Positions 52,735-62,521 of a stretch of 64,000 nucleotides of DNA are shown piece by piece. The position numbers and the translations under genes are program-made. The DNA comes from Zobellella taiwanensis (GTDB lineage Bacteria > Pseudomonadota > Gammaproteobacteria > Enterobacterales > Aeromonadaceae), in contig NZ_PXYH01000013.1 in the NCBI RefSeq assembly GCF_003012795.1, positions 1 through 64,000 on the forward strand. Direction: 5' to 3'. Below the pieces are notes generated by a model, which did no database searches, had not been told where the DNA came from, and saw only the letters and a program-made list of their open reading frames with translations. Each line of letters opens with the position of its first letter. The stretch's first letter is position 1.

Positions 52735-52789
52735 AAAAGGGGTCGGAGTCATTTTTGCACATTGCAAATAAATGACTCCGACCCCTTTT
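52735..52789. repeat. 55-base palindromic element between convergent genes (REP-like or terminator)
   Basis: Two 20-base arms (52735-52754 and 52770-52789) are perfectly complementary, each containing GGGGTCGGAGTCA or its complement. The interior TTGCA-CAT-TGCAA continues the symmetry. A4/T4 at the outer ends could let it terminate both converging genes. GGGGTC-headed palindromes of this style are typical of dispersed REP-like elements in proteobacteria, but copy number cannot be judged from one copy. Confidence 0.7.
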
Positions 52790-52800
52790 CCAGCTCCCGT

Positions 52801-55608
52801 TTACCGGCTGGCCTCGTCCACCAGATAGAGGATGGACTCGTAGTTGATGCCGCTGTGGTGGCTGAGGCCCAGCTCGCAGGTGCGGCTGTTGCTCACCCCC
52901 CGGGTACAGTCGGCGGGTACCTGGGCGCGCAGCGGTTTCAGGGCCGAGGCGTTGAGTTCGGGGGTGGTGAAACCCTTGTCGCCGGCGAAGCCGCAGCACT
53001 CGATGTGTTCCGGCACCACCACCCGGGCGGCGCAGCGTTTGGCCAGCGCCAGCATCTTGTCGGCCAGCCCCAGGTGCCGGCTGCTGCAGGTGACGTGCAG
53101 CATCACCGTTTCCCGTACCGGCTTCAGTTCGAGCCGGTCCAGCGCCTGTTCCAGGATGAACTGCACCGGCTCGAAGATCGCCAGCGGCAGCTTGCCCTGC
53201 TCCCGGCTGCGCTTGGCGCAGGGGCTGGTATCCATCAGTACCGGCCAGCGGCCCTGCTCCGAGGCCTGCCACAGTTTTGCTTCCAGCTCTGCAGCCTTGT
53301 CGTCGGCCAGCGCCAGCATGCCCTTGCTCTGCCAGGGCTGGCCGCAGCACAGGCTGGTCAGATCCTTCGGTATTATCACCTCAAAGCCGGCTTTCTCCAG
53401 CACTGCCAGGGTCACCTCGGTAAGGGAGCGGCCGTCTTTGGCGCCCGGTGACTGGCCCAGGGTGCGGCTGGCGCAGGAAGGAAAGTAGACCACTTTGGGC
53501 CGTCCTTCATGGGGACTGCTGGCGCTGGGCCGGTGCCGGTTGGCGGCCGGGGTCTCCGGCAGCCACAGCGGCACCTTGTTGTGGCTGACTTTGCGCAGCC
53601 CCCGGTTGAGCTTGCTTAAGTTTCGTTCGCCCAGCAGCCGGCGGCCGAGGGCGGCCGAGTTCAGGCCCAGCCCTACCAGGGTGGTGGTGGCGGCGAAGTG
53701 ATCCGCGGTCCAGCGGGTGATGGGGTCGAACTTGCGGTAGCGCGCGGTGCGCAGTTGGCGCACCAGATCACCGGTATTGATGCCCACCGGGCAGCGCTGG
53801 GCGCACAGGCCGGTGGCGGCGCAGGTGTCCACCCCCTGGTACTGGAACACCTGCTCCAGGCCGTCTTCGGTGGCTTCGCCCTGGGCGGCCCGGCGGCTTA
53901 GCTCGCGGAACAGCACGATGCGCTGGCGCGGGGTCAGGCTGAGATCCCGGGACGGGCATACCGCCTCGCAGAAGCCGCACTCGATGCACTTGTCGACGAT
54001 GGCGTCGGCGGCGGGCAGGGGCTTGAGATCCTTGAGGTGGGCCTGGTGGTCGTCGTTGAGGATGACCCCCGGATTGAGGATGCCGTCCGGATCGAACAAC
54101 GTCTTGATCTGCTGCATCAGGGCATAACCGTCCTGGCCCCATTCCAGCTCCACATAGGGCGCCATATTGCGGCCGGTGCCGTGCTCGGCCTTGAGCGAGC
54201 CCTGGTATTCCACCGCCACCAACTGGGCCACGGCGTCCATAAAGCCGCCGTAACGCTCCAGCTCGGCTTGCGAGTCGAACCCCTGGGTGAACACAAAGTG
54301 CAGGTTGCCGGCCAGGGCATGGCCGAAAATAATGGCTTCCGAGTAGCCGAAACGGTCGAACAGGGCGGTCAGCTTGCGCACCGCCGGGGCCAGCTCTTCC
54401 ACAGGAAAGGCCACGTCCTCGATGATAACGGTGGTGCCGGTTTCGCGCACCGCGCCCACCGCCGGAAACATGCCCTTGCGGATGCCCCAGAGGGTGGCGC
54501 AGGTGGCCCTGTCCTGGGTGAAGGCCACCTGATCGAGGCGGTTAAAGCCGGCCACCGCCGCCATCGCCTGCTCGCATTTGGCCAGCAGCCCGGCTTCGTC
54601 GGCGCCGTGCACTTCCACCAGCAGGGCGGCGGCCTCCAGATCCAGTTCGCGGATAAAACCGGGCATGCCCGGCTTGTCGGCGATGGATTTCAGCGCCCGG
54701 CCGTCCATCAGCTCCACCGCCGCCACTTCGGTGCCGGCCAGGGCGGTTACCGCCCGGCAGGTGGTTTCGATGTCCGCATACACCAGCAGGCAGGAGGCCT
54801 TGAACGGATGATCGGGCACGGTGTGATAGCTGACCTCCGCCATAAAGCCGAGGGTGCCTTCGGAGCCAATCATCAGGTGGGCCAGGATGTCGAAGGGATC
54901 CTCGAAGTCGACCAGGGCGTTCAGGCTGTAGCCGGTGGTGTTCTTCAGCCGGTATTTGTGGCGGATGCGCTCGCAAAGCTCCCGGTTGGCTTTCACTTCT
55001 TCGCTCAGCCGCTGGAGACCGGCCAGCAGTTCGGGCTTCTGCCCGGCGAAGCGGGCCCGGCTTTGTTCGTCCCGGGTGTCGAGCCGGGTACCGTCTGCCA
55101 GTATCAGCTTAAGGCCGTGCAGGGTCTGGTAGGAATTCTGGGCGGTGCCGCAGCACATGCCAGAGGCATTGTTGGCGGCGATGCCGCCGATCTTGCAGCT
55201 GTTGATGGAGGCCGGATCCGGGCCGATTTTACGGCCGTAGGGTGCCAGGTAGCGGTTGGCATCGGCGCCGATCACCCCGGGTTGCAGGGCGATCTGGTGG
55301 CCGTTATCAATAATTTTGTGCCTGCGCCAGTCGTCGGTGAGGGTGATCAGCACAGAATCGGACACCGCCTGGCCCGACAGGCTGGTGCCGGCGGCGCGGA
55401 AGGTGCAGTGAATGCGGTGCTGGCGGCACAGTTCGAGCACCCGCGCTACTTCGTCGGTGCTTGCCAGGCGCAGCACCATTCTGGGGACCAGCCGGTAGAA
55501 GCTGGCGTCGGTGCCATAGGCCAGGCAGAGGGACGGATCCTGGATAATGCGCCCGGCGGGCAGGAAGCCGGCCAGCTCGTTGGCCAGTTGCCGATAGCGG
55601 GCTTCCAT
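52801..55608 (-). CDS. dld: FAD/Fe-S D-lactate dehydrogenase (Dld-II type)
   Basis: 935 residues. The FAD_binding_4 domain (FRAAGTSLSGQAVSDSVLI; INSCKIGGIAANNASGMC) is followed by the FAD-oxidase C domain (EHGTGRNMAPYVELEWG), two 4Fe-4S motifs (CIECGFCEAVCPSR; CAATGLCAQRCPVG) and two CCG domains (LCCGQPWQSKG; ECCGFAGDKG). Length and gene context match Shewanella Dld-II, which lies beside lldEFG and the lactate permease. The start at 55608 overlaps the lldG stop (ATGA). A related alternative is a 2-hydroxyglutarate dehydrogenase, but context favours lactate. Confidence 0.9.
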   Translation of the reverse strand: MEARYRQLANELAGFLPAGRIIQDPSLCLAYGTDASFYRLVPRMVLRLASTDEVARVLELCRQHRIHCTFRAAGTSLSGQAVSDSVLITLTDDWRRHKIIDNGHQIALQPGVIGADANRYLAPYGRKIGPDPASINSCKIGGIAANNASGMCCGTAQNSYQTLHGLKLILADGTRLDTRDEQSRARFAGQKPELLAGLQRLSEEVKANRELCERIRHKYRLKNTTGYSLNALVDFEDPFDILAHLMIGSEGTLGFMAEVSYHTVPDHPFKASCLLVYADIETTCRAVTALAGTEVAAVELMDGRALKSIADKPGMPGFIRELDLEAAALLVEVHGADEAGLLAKCEQAMAAVAGFNRLDQVAFTQDRATCATLWGIRKGMFPAVGAVRETGTTVIIEDVAFPVEELAPAVRKLTALFDRFGYSEAIIFGHALAGNLHFVFTQGFDSQAELERYGGFMDAVAQLVAVEYQGSLKAEHGTGRNMAPYVELEWGQDGYALMQQIKTLFDPDGILNPGVILNDDHQAHLKDLKPLPAADAIVDKCIECGFCEAVCPSRDLSLTPRQRIVLFRELSRRAAQGEATEDGLEQVFQYQGVDTCAATGLCAQRCPVGINTGDLVRQLRTARYRKFDPITRWTADHFAATTTLVGLGLNSAALGRRLLGERNLSKLNRGLRKVSHNKVPLWLPETPAANRHRPSASSPHEGRPKVVYFPSCASRTLGQSPGAKDGRSLTEVTLAVLEKAGFEVIIPKDLTSLCCGQPWQSKGMLALADDKAAELEAKLWQASEQGRWPVLMDTSPCAKRSREQGKLPLAIFEPVQFILEQALDRLELKPVRETVMLHVTCSSRHLGLADKMLALAKRCAARVVVPEHIECCGFAGDKGFTTPELNASALKPLRAQVPADCTRGVSNSRTCELGLSHHSGINYESILYLVDEASR

Positions 55609-56261
55609 CAGGCGTCCTCCAGGATCAGTACCAGCAGTTCCTTGGGCCCGTGGGCGCCGTAGGCCAGGGTCTGCTGGATGTCGGCGGTCTTGGACGGGCC
55701 GGACACCAGCAGCAGGTTGGTGGGCATGGCCTGGTGCCAGCCCTGGGCGGCCATCATGGCCGGCAGGTTGGGGTACAGGGTGGAGGCCTTGAGAATGGCG
55801 ATATGGCGCGGCGGCACCAGCGACAGGGTGCGCGGCTCGGCCGGGCCCGGCCACAGCACCAGGCTGCCGGTGGCGGCGATGGCGCCGTGGCAGCCGGTGA
55901 TGCCGGCGTCTACCCGGTTGAACAGCTCGTCCTTCCAGGCTTCCAGGGGGCGGTCGAACAGCACCTGTTCGGCGGTGTCGGCCAGGGCCTGGCTGATTTC
56001 CCCGAAGAAGTCGCCGCCGGTGCCGGTGGCGACGCGCTTAAGAGCTGCCTGTTCCACATGGGTTTTCAGGGTGGCGACCAGCTCGGCCCGGGGCAGGCGG
56101 CGCACCTCGGCGTGGTTCTGCTCCAGCAGCTCGGTCAGGCGGGCCAGCATCTCTGCCTGCCCGCTCTGGTTCCAGATGGGATAGTCCGGGTCGTTTACCG
56201 GCAGCGGCTTGGCCTTGGCCTGGCGCAGCCGGTCGAGAATGGCGTGACGGGCGTTCGACAT
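55608..56261 (-). CDS. lldG: L-lactate utilization protein LldG (LutC type, LUD domain)
   Basis: 217 residues. LUD domain with ITGCHGAIAATGSLVLWPG, HIAILKASTLYPNLPAMM and LLLVSGPSKTADIQQTLAYGAHGPKEL, the signature of LutC/LldG. It forms the L-lactate dehydrogenase complex with LldE and LldF. The start overlaps the lldF stop by one base. An apparent longer frame upstream (to 56747) is a shadow within lldF. Confidence 0.92.
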   Translation of the reverse strand: MSNARHAILDRLRQAKAKPLPVNDPDYPIWNQSGQAEMLARLTELLEQNHAEVRRLPRAELVATLKTHVEQAALKRVATGTGGDFFGEISQALADTAEQVLFDRPLEAWKDELFNRVDAGITGCHGAIAATGSLVLWPGPAEPRTLSLVPPRHIAILKASTLYPNLPAMMAAQGWHQAMPTNLLLVSGPSKTADIQQTLAYGAHGPKELLVLILEDA

Positions 56262-57679
56262 TACTTGTTCCTCTCGGCCATAAGTTCGCGCAGGGTTCTG
56301 GCGGCGGGTTGGGGGGCGGTGCGGCAGCGGGTCCAGGGGCCCAGTTTTTTCGGCATCAGGCCGCGCAGCCGGGTTGCGCACCAGCTCAGCATACGGTACA
56401 GGGCCGGCTTGCTGGTGACCAGGCCGAAGCTGCGCCAGACAAAGGCTTCGGCATTGCTGGCCGCGGCCTTCTGGCCGCGCAGGGGCGGCACGCCGGGGCG
56501 CGGATCCTGCTTGGCCTCGTGGCGCAGCCGCTGCAGCAACTCGGGGATGGGAATGCGCACCGGGCATACCTCGCCGCAGGCGCCGCACAGGCTGGAGGCG
56601 GTGGGCAGATCCTGGGTGGCTTCCAGCCCCATCAGGTGGGGCGAGATGATCTTGCCGATGGGGCCCGGATAGACGGTGCCGTAGGCGTGGCCGCCGATGC
56701 GGGTGTACACCGGGCAGTGGTTCATGCAGGCGCCGCAGCGGATGCACTGCAGGGTCTTGCGCATTTCCTCGTCCACGAAGGCCTGGCTGCGGCCGTTGTC
56801 GAGCAGCACCAGGTGCACCTCCCTGGGGCCGTCCAGCTCATCGTCCTTGCGCGGGCCGCTTATCATGTTGAAGTAGGTGGTGATGGCCTGGCCGGTGGCG
56901 GAGCGGGTGAGGGCGCTGAACAGGGGTGGCACGTCGGCCAGGAACTCCACCACCTTCTCGATGCCGGTGATGGCGATGTGCACCTCGGGCACAGTGGTGC
57001 ACATGCGGCCGTTGCCTTCGTTTTCCACCAGGCAGAGGGTGCCGGTTTCGGCCACCGCGAAGTTGACGCCGGAGACCCCGATGTGGGCTTCGCGGAATTT
57101 CTCGCGCAGCACATTGCGGCCGGTCTGGATAAGCCGATCCACGTCCAGGGTGTGCTGGAAACCGGGCACGTGCTCGGCGAACAGGTCCGCCACCTGCCGC
57201 TTGTTCTTGTGGATGGCGGGCATGATGATGTGCGACGGGGTCTCGTTGCCGAGCTGGACGATGTATTCGCCCATGTCGCTTTCCAGGCAGCGGATGCCTT
57301 CTTTTTCCATCTGGTGGTTGAGCTCGATTTCCTCGCTCACCATGGACTTGCCCTTCACCGCCAGGGTGCCGCCGTGGGACCGGATGATGTCGGCGAAGAG
57401 GGCGTTGGCCTGCTCGGCGTTTTCGGCCCAGTGCACCCGGATGCCGTTGGCGATGCAGTTGGCTTCCAGTTGCTCCAGCAGCGCGGGCAGCTTGCTCAGG
57501 CAGCGCTGGCGGATGGCCTCGGCCCGGTCGCGGATGGCTTGTTCCTCGCCGGCGTCGGCGAAGGCGGTTTTGCGCTTGTCGCGCAGGTAATCCATGGCGC
57601 CGCGGAAGTTGGCGCGCAGCTCCTTGTCGGCCAGGGCCGCCTCGGCCTGGGGATGGAACAGCTGGGGTTTATTGTGCAT
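56261..57679 (-). CDS. lldF: L-lactate dehydrogenase iron-sulfur subunit LldF (LutB type)
   Basis: 472 residues. N-terminal LUD-like domain (GGTLAVKGKSMVSEEIELN; GVSGVNFAVAETGTLCLVENEGN) followed by two ferredoxin-type cluster motifs (IRCGACMNHCPVY; CGACGEVCPVRIPI) and a C-terminal DUF3390-type helix region. It overlaps lldE by 11 bases. Confidence 0.94.
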   Translation of the reverse strand: MHNKPQLFHPQAEAALADKELRANFRGAMDYLRDKRKTAFADAGEEQAIRDRAEAIRQRCLSKLPALLEQLEANCIANGIRVHWAENAEQANALFADIIRSHGGTLAVKGKSMVSEEIELNHQMEKEGIRCLESDMGEYIVQLGNETPSHIIMPAIHKNKRQVADLFAEHVPGFQHTLDVDRLIQTGRNVLREKFREAHIGVSGVNFAVAETGTLCLVENEGNGRMCTTVPEVHIAITGIEKVVEFLADVPPLFSALTRSATGQAITTYFNMISGPRKDDELDGPREVHLVLLDNGRSQAFVDEEMRKTLQCIRCGACMNHCPVYTRIGGHAYGTVYPGPIGKIISPHLMGLEATQDLPTASSLCGACGEVCPVRIPIPELLQRLRHEAKQDPRPGVPPLRGQKAAASNAEAFVWRSFGLVTSKPALYRMLSWCATRLRGLMPKKLGPWTRCRTAPQPAARTLRELMAERNK

Positions 57680-58448
57680 GAGGTCCCTCCAGTCGTTCCA
57701 GCAGGAAGCTGGCCAGGTGAATGCCTTTCATTTCTTTCTTCTGGTATTCGAAGGCGCCGTTGATATTGAGCAGGCAGCCCCAGTCGGCGCTGATGAGCTG
57801 GGCGGCGCCGGTGTCGTTCAGGTGCTGGGTCTTGTCCTGCACCATGGCTTCGCTGATGGCCGGGTGGCGCACCGAGAAGGTGCCGCCGAAGCCGCAGCAT
57901 TCGCTTTCGTAGGCCTGCTCGCGCAGCTCCACCCGGTCCAGCTGGCCCAGTAACTGGCGGGCGGTGATGTGCACCTTCATTTCCCGGCGGGCGGCGCAGG
58001 AGGTGTGCAGCACCACCGAGGTGGCCGGGCCCTGGTCGCTGAGCCGGATGCGGCAGACCTGGACCAGGAATTCGGTCAGTTCGAATACCCGATCACAGAA
58101 TTGTTCGGCCTGCTGCTGGTGTTCGCTGCCGGCGAACAGCCGCCGGTAGTGGTGATGCATCATGCCGCCGCAGGAGCCGGACAGTACCACCACCGGCCAG
58201 GGCTCGGGGAACAACGCCATCTGGCTGAGGGCCGTGGTGCGGGCGTCGTCTTCGTAGCCGGAGGAGTAGGCGGGCTGGCCGCAGCAGGTCTGTTTGGGCA
58301 CGTAGATGACTTCGACCCCGGCCAGCTCCAGCAGGCGGATGGCATCCAGCCCGCTCTGGGGCGAGAACATGTCCACCAGGCAGGTGGCGTAGATATACAC
58401 CTTTTCTGGCTTGGCCGGGTAGATACGGATAGCGGACGACATAGACAT
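57669..58448 (-). CDS. lldE: L-lactate dehydrogenase subunit LldE (LutA type, CCG domains)
   Basis: 259 residues with two cysteine-rich CCG domains (TCCGQPAYSSG; ECCGFGGTF) that bind a cluster and pass electrons onward. The conserved KVYIYATCLVDMFSP start and SADWGCLLNINGAFE motifs are typical of LutA/LldE. First gene after the permease in the same direction, with a 249-base gap. Confidence 0.94.
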   Translation of the reverse strand: MSMSSAIRIYPAKPEKVYIYATCLVDMFSPQSGLDAIRLLELAGVEVIYVPKQTCCGQPAYSSGYEDDARTTALSQMALFPEPWPVVVLSGSCGGMMHHHYRRLFAGSEHQQQAEQFCDRVFELTEFLVQVCRIRLSDQGPATSVVLHTSCAARREMKVHITARQLLGQLDRVELREQAYESECCGFGGTFSVRHPAISEAMVQDKTQHLNDTGAAQLISADWGCLLNINGAFEYQKKEMKGIHLASFLLERLEGPHAQ

Positions 58449-58525
58449 TTACCTTCAGTTTTTAACAGAATTTGACAGCCCGGGAGTGGTCGACCAAAGG
58501 GCCGACTCCGCCGACACGCTGTAAA

Positions 58526-58565
58526 TACATCCCTGTACGCTCGGACACGCCTTCCCTGGCGTGTC
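58526..58565. repeat. Pair of stem-loops with TCCC loops in the lctP-lldE gap
   Basis: TACA-TCCC-TGTA (58526-58537) is followed by GACACGCC-TTCCCT-GGCGTGTC (58544-58565). The same kind of paired small hairpins with a TCC-type loop occurs at 30623-30669, suggesting a dispersed intergenic element. It also separates lctP from lldE, so it may set relative expression. Confidence 0.5.
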
Positions 58566-58697
58566 ACGGTCGGCTGAGCCGGTCCCTTTGTTCTCCTTCC
58601 GGCCTTTGAGTGGCCTGCATGGGCCCGGAAGTCTGTCAGCCACCTGTATTGCTTCATCTTTTTATGCAGGGAGCCGGGTTTGTCCCGGCTCGGTCTG

Positions 58698-60398
58698 TCA
58701 GGATAACTTCAACAAGGGGTCCGAGATGCCCAGGCCATAGATGGCGATCATGCCGATGATGCCGATGGCCACCAGGTAGTAGAGGGTGGGCAGGGCGGTC
58801 TTGCGCAATGTGGTGCCTTCCCGGCCCAGCAGGCCGACGGTGGCCGAGGCCGCCACCACGTTGTGGATAGCGATCATGTTGCCGGCGGCGGCGCCCACCG
58901 CCTGCAGTGCCACTACCATGGCGGTGGACACGCCCAGGGTCTGGGCCACCTCGAACTGGAACTGGGAGAACATCATGTTGGACACGGTATTCGATCCGGC
59001 GATAAAGGCGCCCAGGGCGCCGATGACGCCGCTGATGGCGGGGAAGAAGTCGCCCACCAGATCGGCGGCCACCTTGGCGGTCATTACCGGCATGCTGGCG
59101 AGGTCGGCACCGTTGACCCCGGAGTTGATGAACAGGCGCACCATGGGCACGGTGAACATCAGTACGAAGCCGGCGCCGATCAGGGTTTTGGAGGATTCGC
59201 CGATCGCCGGACCAAAGGCCTTGAGGGAGCGGGTCTGGCTCAGCACCGCCACCAGGGAGACGAACACCAGTATGCCGCCGGGCAGGTACAGGGGCTGGAT
59301 GCCGGCACTGATGCCCGCCTCGCCCAGAATGTTGCTGAAGGCGATGTTCCAGCCGCTGAGCAGGGCCTTGAAGCCCTCATGGGTGCGGCTCAGCACCAGC
59401 AGCACCGGCAGCAGCAGGTAGGGGAACCAGGCCAGGCCCAGGCTGATCGGCTTTTTGGTCAGATCGTCGGTGTTGATGGTGAGCGAGCCCAGCCATTCCG
59501 CCGGCCAGTCTTTTTCCTGCGGAAAGTCGAAGGTGCTTTTGGGCACCAGGAACCCCTTGCGGGCGGCGGTCACCACCAGGGCCAGGCCGACCAGGCCGCC
59601 AACCAGGGAGGGGAACTCGGGACCGAGCAGCACGCCGGTGAGGGCGTAGGGCACGGTGAAGGCCAGGCCGGCAAAGATGGCGAAGGGCAGGATTTCCAGA
59701 CCTTCCTTCCAGCTTTTGTTGTTACCGAAGAAACGGGTCAGCATCATGCACATGAACAGCGGCATCAGGATGCCGACAATGGCGTGGGTAATGGCCACGT
59801 TGTCGGTGACGGTCTGCAGGTAGGCCTCCCAGCCGGAGCCGCCGGCGGTGAGGGTACTGTTGATGGCGCCATTGTCCAGGCCGGTGGTGACGCCCACGAT
59901 AATGGGGGTGCCGACGGCGCCGAAGGAAACCGGTGTGCTCTGGATCAGCATGCCCATCAGCACCGCCGCCAGGGCGGGAAAGCCCAGTGCCACCATCAGC
60001 GGGGCGGCCACGGCGGCGGGGGTGCCAAAACCGGAGGCGCCCTCGATAAAGCAGCCGAAGCACCAGGCGACGATAATGGCCTGGATGCGACGGTCGGGCG
60101 AAATGGATGTGAAGCCGTTACGGATGGTAGTGATGGCGCCGGTATGCTTTAAGGTGTTGAGCAGCAGGATGGCACCGAAGATGATCCACAGCAGCGACAA
60201 CGAGATCACCACGCCCTGCAGGGTGGAAGCAATCACCCGGGTGGTGCTCATGTCCCACACCCAGAGAGCGATGACAACGGTAAGCAGAAAGGCCAGGGGC
60301 ATGGCGCGCTTGGCCGGCCATTGCAGGCCCACCAGCAGGACGGCAGCGAGCACTATCGGCGAAAACGCCAGCAGCGCCAGTAGGGTATCGTTCAGCAT
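58698..60398 (-). CDS. lctP: L-lactate permease LctP
   Basis: 566 residues, about 13 membrane helices. LctP family motifs include [24 protein letters not shown] and [18 protein letters not shown] near the first third, and [19 protein letters not shown] near the end. It imports lactate for the downstream lld and dld genes, the same pairing as in Shewanella. It is divergent from a LysR gene. Confidence 0.95.
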   Translation of the reverse strand: MLNDTLLALLAFSPIVLAAVLLVGLQWPAKRAMPLAFLLTVVIALWVWDMSTTRVIASTLQGVVISLSLLWIIFGAILLLNTLKHTGAITTIRNGFTSISPDRRIQAIIVAWCFGCFIEGASGFGTPAAVAAPLMVALGFPALAAVLMGMLIQSTPVSFGAVGTPIIVGVTTGLDNGAINSTLTAGGSGWEAYLQTVTDNVAITHAIVGILMPLFMCMMLTRFFGNNKSWKEGLEILPFAIFAGLAFTVPYALTGVLLGPEFPSLVGGLVGLALVVTAARKGFLVPKSTFDFPQEKDWPAEWLGSLTINTDDLTKKPISLGLAWFPYLLLPVLLVLSRTHEGFKALLSGWNIAFSNILGEAGISAGIQPLYLPGGILVFVSLVAVLSQTRSLKAFGPAIGESSKTLIGAGFVLMFTVPMVRLFINSGVNGADLASMPVMTAKVAADLVGDFFPAISGVIGALGAFIAGSNTVSNMMFSQFQFEVAQTLGVSTAMVVALQAVGAAAGNMIAIHNVVAASATVGLLGREGTTLRKTALPTLYYLVAIGIIGMIAIYGLGISDPLLKLS

Positions 60399-60445
60399 GG
60401 TTGGTCACATCCTTGATTTTGTAGGGTCATCACAGACTTGTTTTT

Positions 60446-60451
60446 ACTATA
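60446..60451 (-). promoter_or_regulatory. Putative -10 box of the lactate operon
   Basis: On the minus strand TATAGT lies about 50 bases before lctP, with no good -35, as usual for an activated promoter. A CAAGCTTG palindrome lies just upstream at about 60463-60470 and could be part of a LysR site. Confidence 0.35.
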
Positions 60452-60556
60452 GGGTACGTGTGCAAGCTTGTTGTTAAGCGGCTGTGACTTTAATTCCTTG
60501 TTTTTTGTGGATATATAGATTTAATGAAACTCATTGTTTCCAAAAGTGGATAAATA

Positions 60557-61462
60557 ATGCCGAGAACCGACGATCTCATCCTGTTTGCCCAGGTGGTGGA
60601 GCAGGGGTCTTTCAGCAAGGCGGCGGAGGTGAGCGGACTGGCCAATTCGGTGGTCAGCAAGCGCATTGCCCGGCTGGAGGAAGAGCTGGGCAGTACCCTG
60701 ATCCACCGCACCACGCGGCGGCTGACGCTGAGCGAAGCAGGCCAGGTGCTGTACCAGCGGGCACGTTTGGTGGCCCAGGCGGCACAGGAGGCATTCGACG
60801 CCGTTACCGGCTATAGCCAGGCACTGCAGGGCCACATTCGCATGTCGGTGCCGACCATTTCCGGCGAGCTGGTGCTGGCCCGGGCCGTTGGCGAATTTTG
60901 TGAACTGCATCCGGCTATCACGGTGGAAATGTCGCTGGAGAACCGCTTCGTGGATCTGATTGGCGAGGGCTACGACCTGGTGATCCGTACCGGCCACCTG
61001 GACGACTCCAGCCTGATTGCCCGACATATTCTGGACTCGCGCTGGACCATCTGTGCCGCTCCCGCTTATATTAGCCGTCACGGCAAGCCCCAGGTGCCGG
61101 AAGACTTACTCCAACATAACTGCCTTATCTATAGCTATCAGGAAAGCGGTGCCCGCGACTGGCTGTTTACCCGCCACGAAGAAATATACCCCCTGAGGGT
61201 GAGCGGCAACTTCTCCACCGACAATGCTGCGGCCCTGCGCCAGGCGGCCCTGTCCGGTTTTGGCCTGGCCTACCTGCCCCGCTGTCTGGTCTACCCGGAT
61301 CTGCAGGCCGGCCGGCTGGTGGAGCTGCTGCCCCGACAGGTGGGCAAGGTACTCGGTATCTATGCGGTATATCCCTACAGCCGCCAGCCACCACGCAAAA
61401 TAAAGCTGTTGATCGAGCATATCCGTGCCCGTTATATGGATATCAAGCATTACTTTGGATGA
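60557..61462 (+). CDS. LysR-family transcriptional regulator
   Basis: 301 residues. N-terminal winged helix-turn-helix (DDLILFAQVVEQGSFSKAAEVSGLANSVVSKRIARLEEELG) and a periplasmic-binding-like effector domain (IRMSVPTISGELVLARAV; GYDLVIRTGHLDDSSLIARHI). It belongs to the CrgA/DsdC-like large branch with a TTRRLTLSEAG linker. It is divergent from lctP across 158 bases, so it may control lactate use. That is inferred from position; Shewanella uses a GntR-type regulator for this operon. Confidence 0.9.
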   Translation: MPRTDDLILFAQVVEQGSFSKAAEVSGLANSVVSKRIARLEEELGSTLIHRTTRRLTLSEAGQVLYQRARLVAQAAQEAFDAVTGYSQALQGHIRMSVPTISGELVLARAVGEFCELHPAITVEMSLENRFVDLIGEGYDLVIRTGHLDDSSLIARHILDSRWTICAAPAYISRHGKPQVPEDLLQHNCLIYSYQESGARDWLFTRHEEIYPLRVSGNFSTDNAAALRQAALSGFGLAYLPRCLVYPDLQAGRLVELLPRQVGKVLGIYAVYPYSRQPPRKIKLLIEHIRARYMDIKHYFG

Positions 61463-61471
61463 GGTTGAACC

Positions 61472-62509
61472 ATGATTAAAACCGCAGTGATTGGCTACGG
61501 CCAGTCCGCCAGTATTTTCCACCTGCCCTTTATCGACAGCCTGCCGGAATTCGAACTGGTGGCCATCCATACCTCCAGGCCGGAAAGAGTGGCCAAGGAC
61601 TGGCCCGAGATCGCGGTGTATACCGATGTGGACAAGATGCTGGAGGAATCCGGGGCCCGGCTGGTGGTGATTACCGCTCCCAACGAAGTGCACTACGAGC
61701 TGGGACGCAAGGCGCTCAATGCCGGCCTGCACGTGGTAATGGAAAAACCCATGGTCACCCAGATCCACCAGGGTGTCGAACTGATGAAACTGGCGGCGGC
61801 CAGGAACCTGTGCCTGATCCCCTTCCACAACCGCCGCTGGGACAGCGACTTTCTGACCATCAGGAAACTGCTGGAAGAGCAAAAGGTCGGGCCCGTTCAC
61901 GCCTTCGAGTCCCACTTCGACCGTTTCCGGCCCACGCCGCGCCAGCGCTGGCGCGAGCTGCCCGGCGAAGGCGTGGGCACCTGGTTCGATTTGGGCGCCC
62001 ACCTGGTGGATCAGGTGCTGGTGCTGTTCGGCAAGCCGCTGGCGGTGACCGGCCGCTGCCTGTCAATGCGTCCGGGCTCGCCGGTCACCGATTATTTCCA
62101 TGTGCAGTTGCATTACAGCGACAAGGAGGTACTGCTGCACTCCAGCCCCTACCATCCCGGGCCCACACTGAGGTTCAAGCTGCAAGGCGAGCACGGTTGC
62201 TACATCAAGCGGGGGTTCGATCCCCAGGAGGAGCGGCTGCGCGACGGCATAGTGCCCGACTCTCCCTTCCTGGCGAAGGAGGCCGAAAGCGATTACGGCA
62301 TCTTTTATTCAGACGAGGAACCCGAGGTGATCGAATCCGTGGTGGGGGGGTATCGCAATTTTTACCAGGCCACCGCCAGGGCCATTCGCGGTGAAGGCCC
62401 CTTGCCGGTGACCATCCAGGATGCCCTGGACGGGCTCAACATTATCAACCTGGCGGAAAAAAGCACGGCCGAGGGCCGCACTCTGCCGGTGGGTTCCACC
62501 ACCTTCTGA
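61472..62509 (+). CDS. Gfo/Idh/MocA-family oxidoreductase (YdgJ-like)
   Basis: 345 residues. N-terminal NAD(P)-binding fold (VIGYGQSASIFHLPFI) with the family's EKPM motif (VVMEKPMVTQIHQG), whose lysine is the usual catalytic residue. The C-terminal alpha/beta sheet domain contains GVGTWFDLGAHLVDQVL. It resembles E. coli YdgJ; the substrate is unknown. It follows the LysR gene by 9 bases and may be co-transcribed. Confidence 0.9.
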   Translation: MIKTAVIGYGQSASIFHLPFIDSLPEFELVAIHTSRPERVAKDWPEIAVYTDVDKMLEESGARLVVITAPNEVHYELGRKALNAGLHVVMEKPMVTQIHQGVELMKLAAARNLCLIPFHNRRWDSDFLTIRKLLEEQKVGPVHAFESHFDRFRPTPRQRWRELPGEGVGTWFDLGAHLVDQVLVLFGKPLAVTGRCLSMRPGSPVTDYFHVQLHYSDKEVLLHSSPYHPGPTLRFKLQGEHGCYIKRGFDPQEERLRDGIVPDSPFLAKEAESDYGIFYSDEEPEVIESVVGGYRNFYQATARAIRGEGPLPVTIQDALDGLNIINLAEKSTAEGRTLPVGSTTF

Positions 62510-62521
62510 GCCGCCTCTGCC

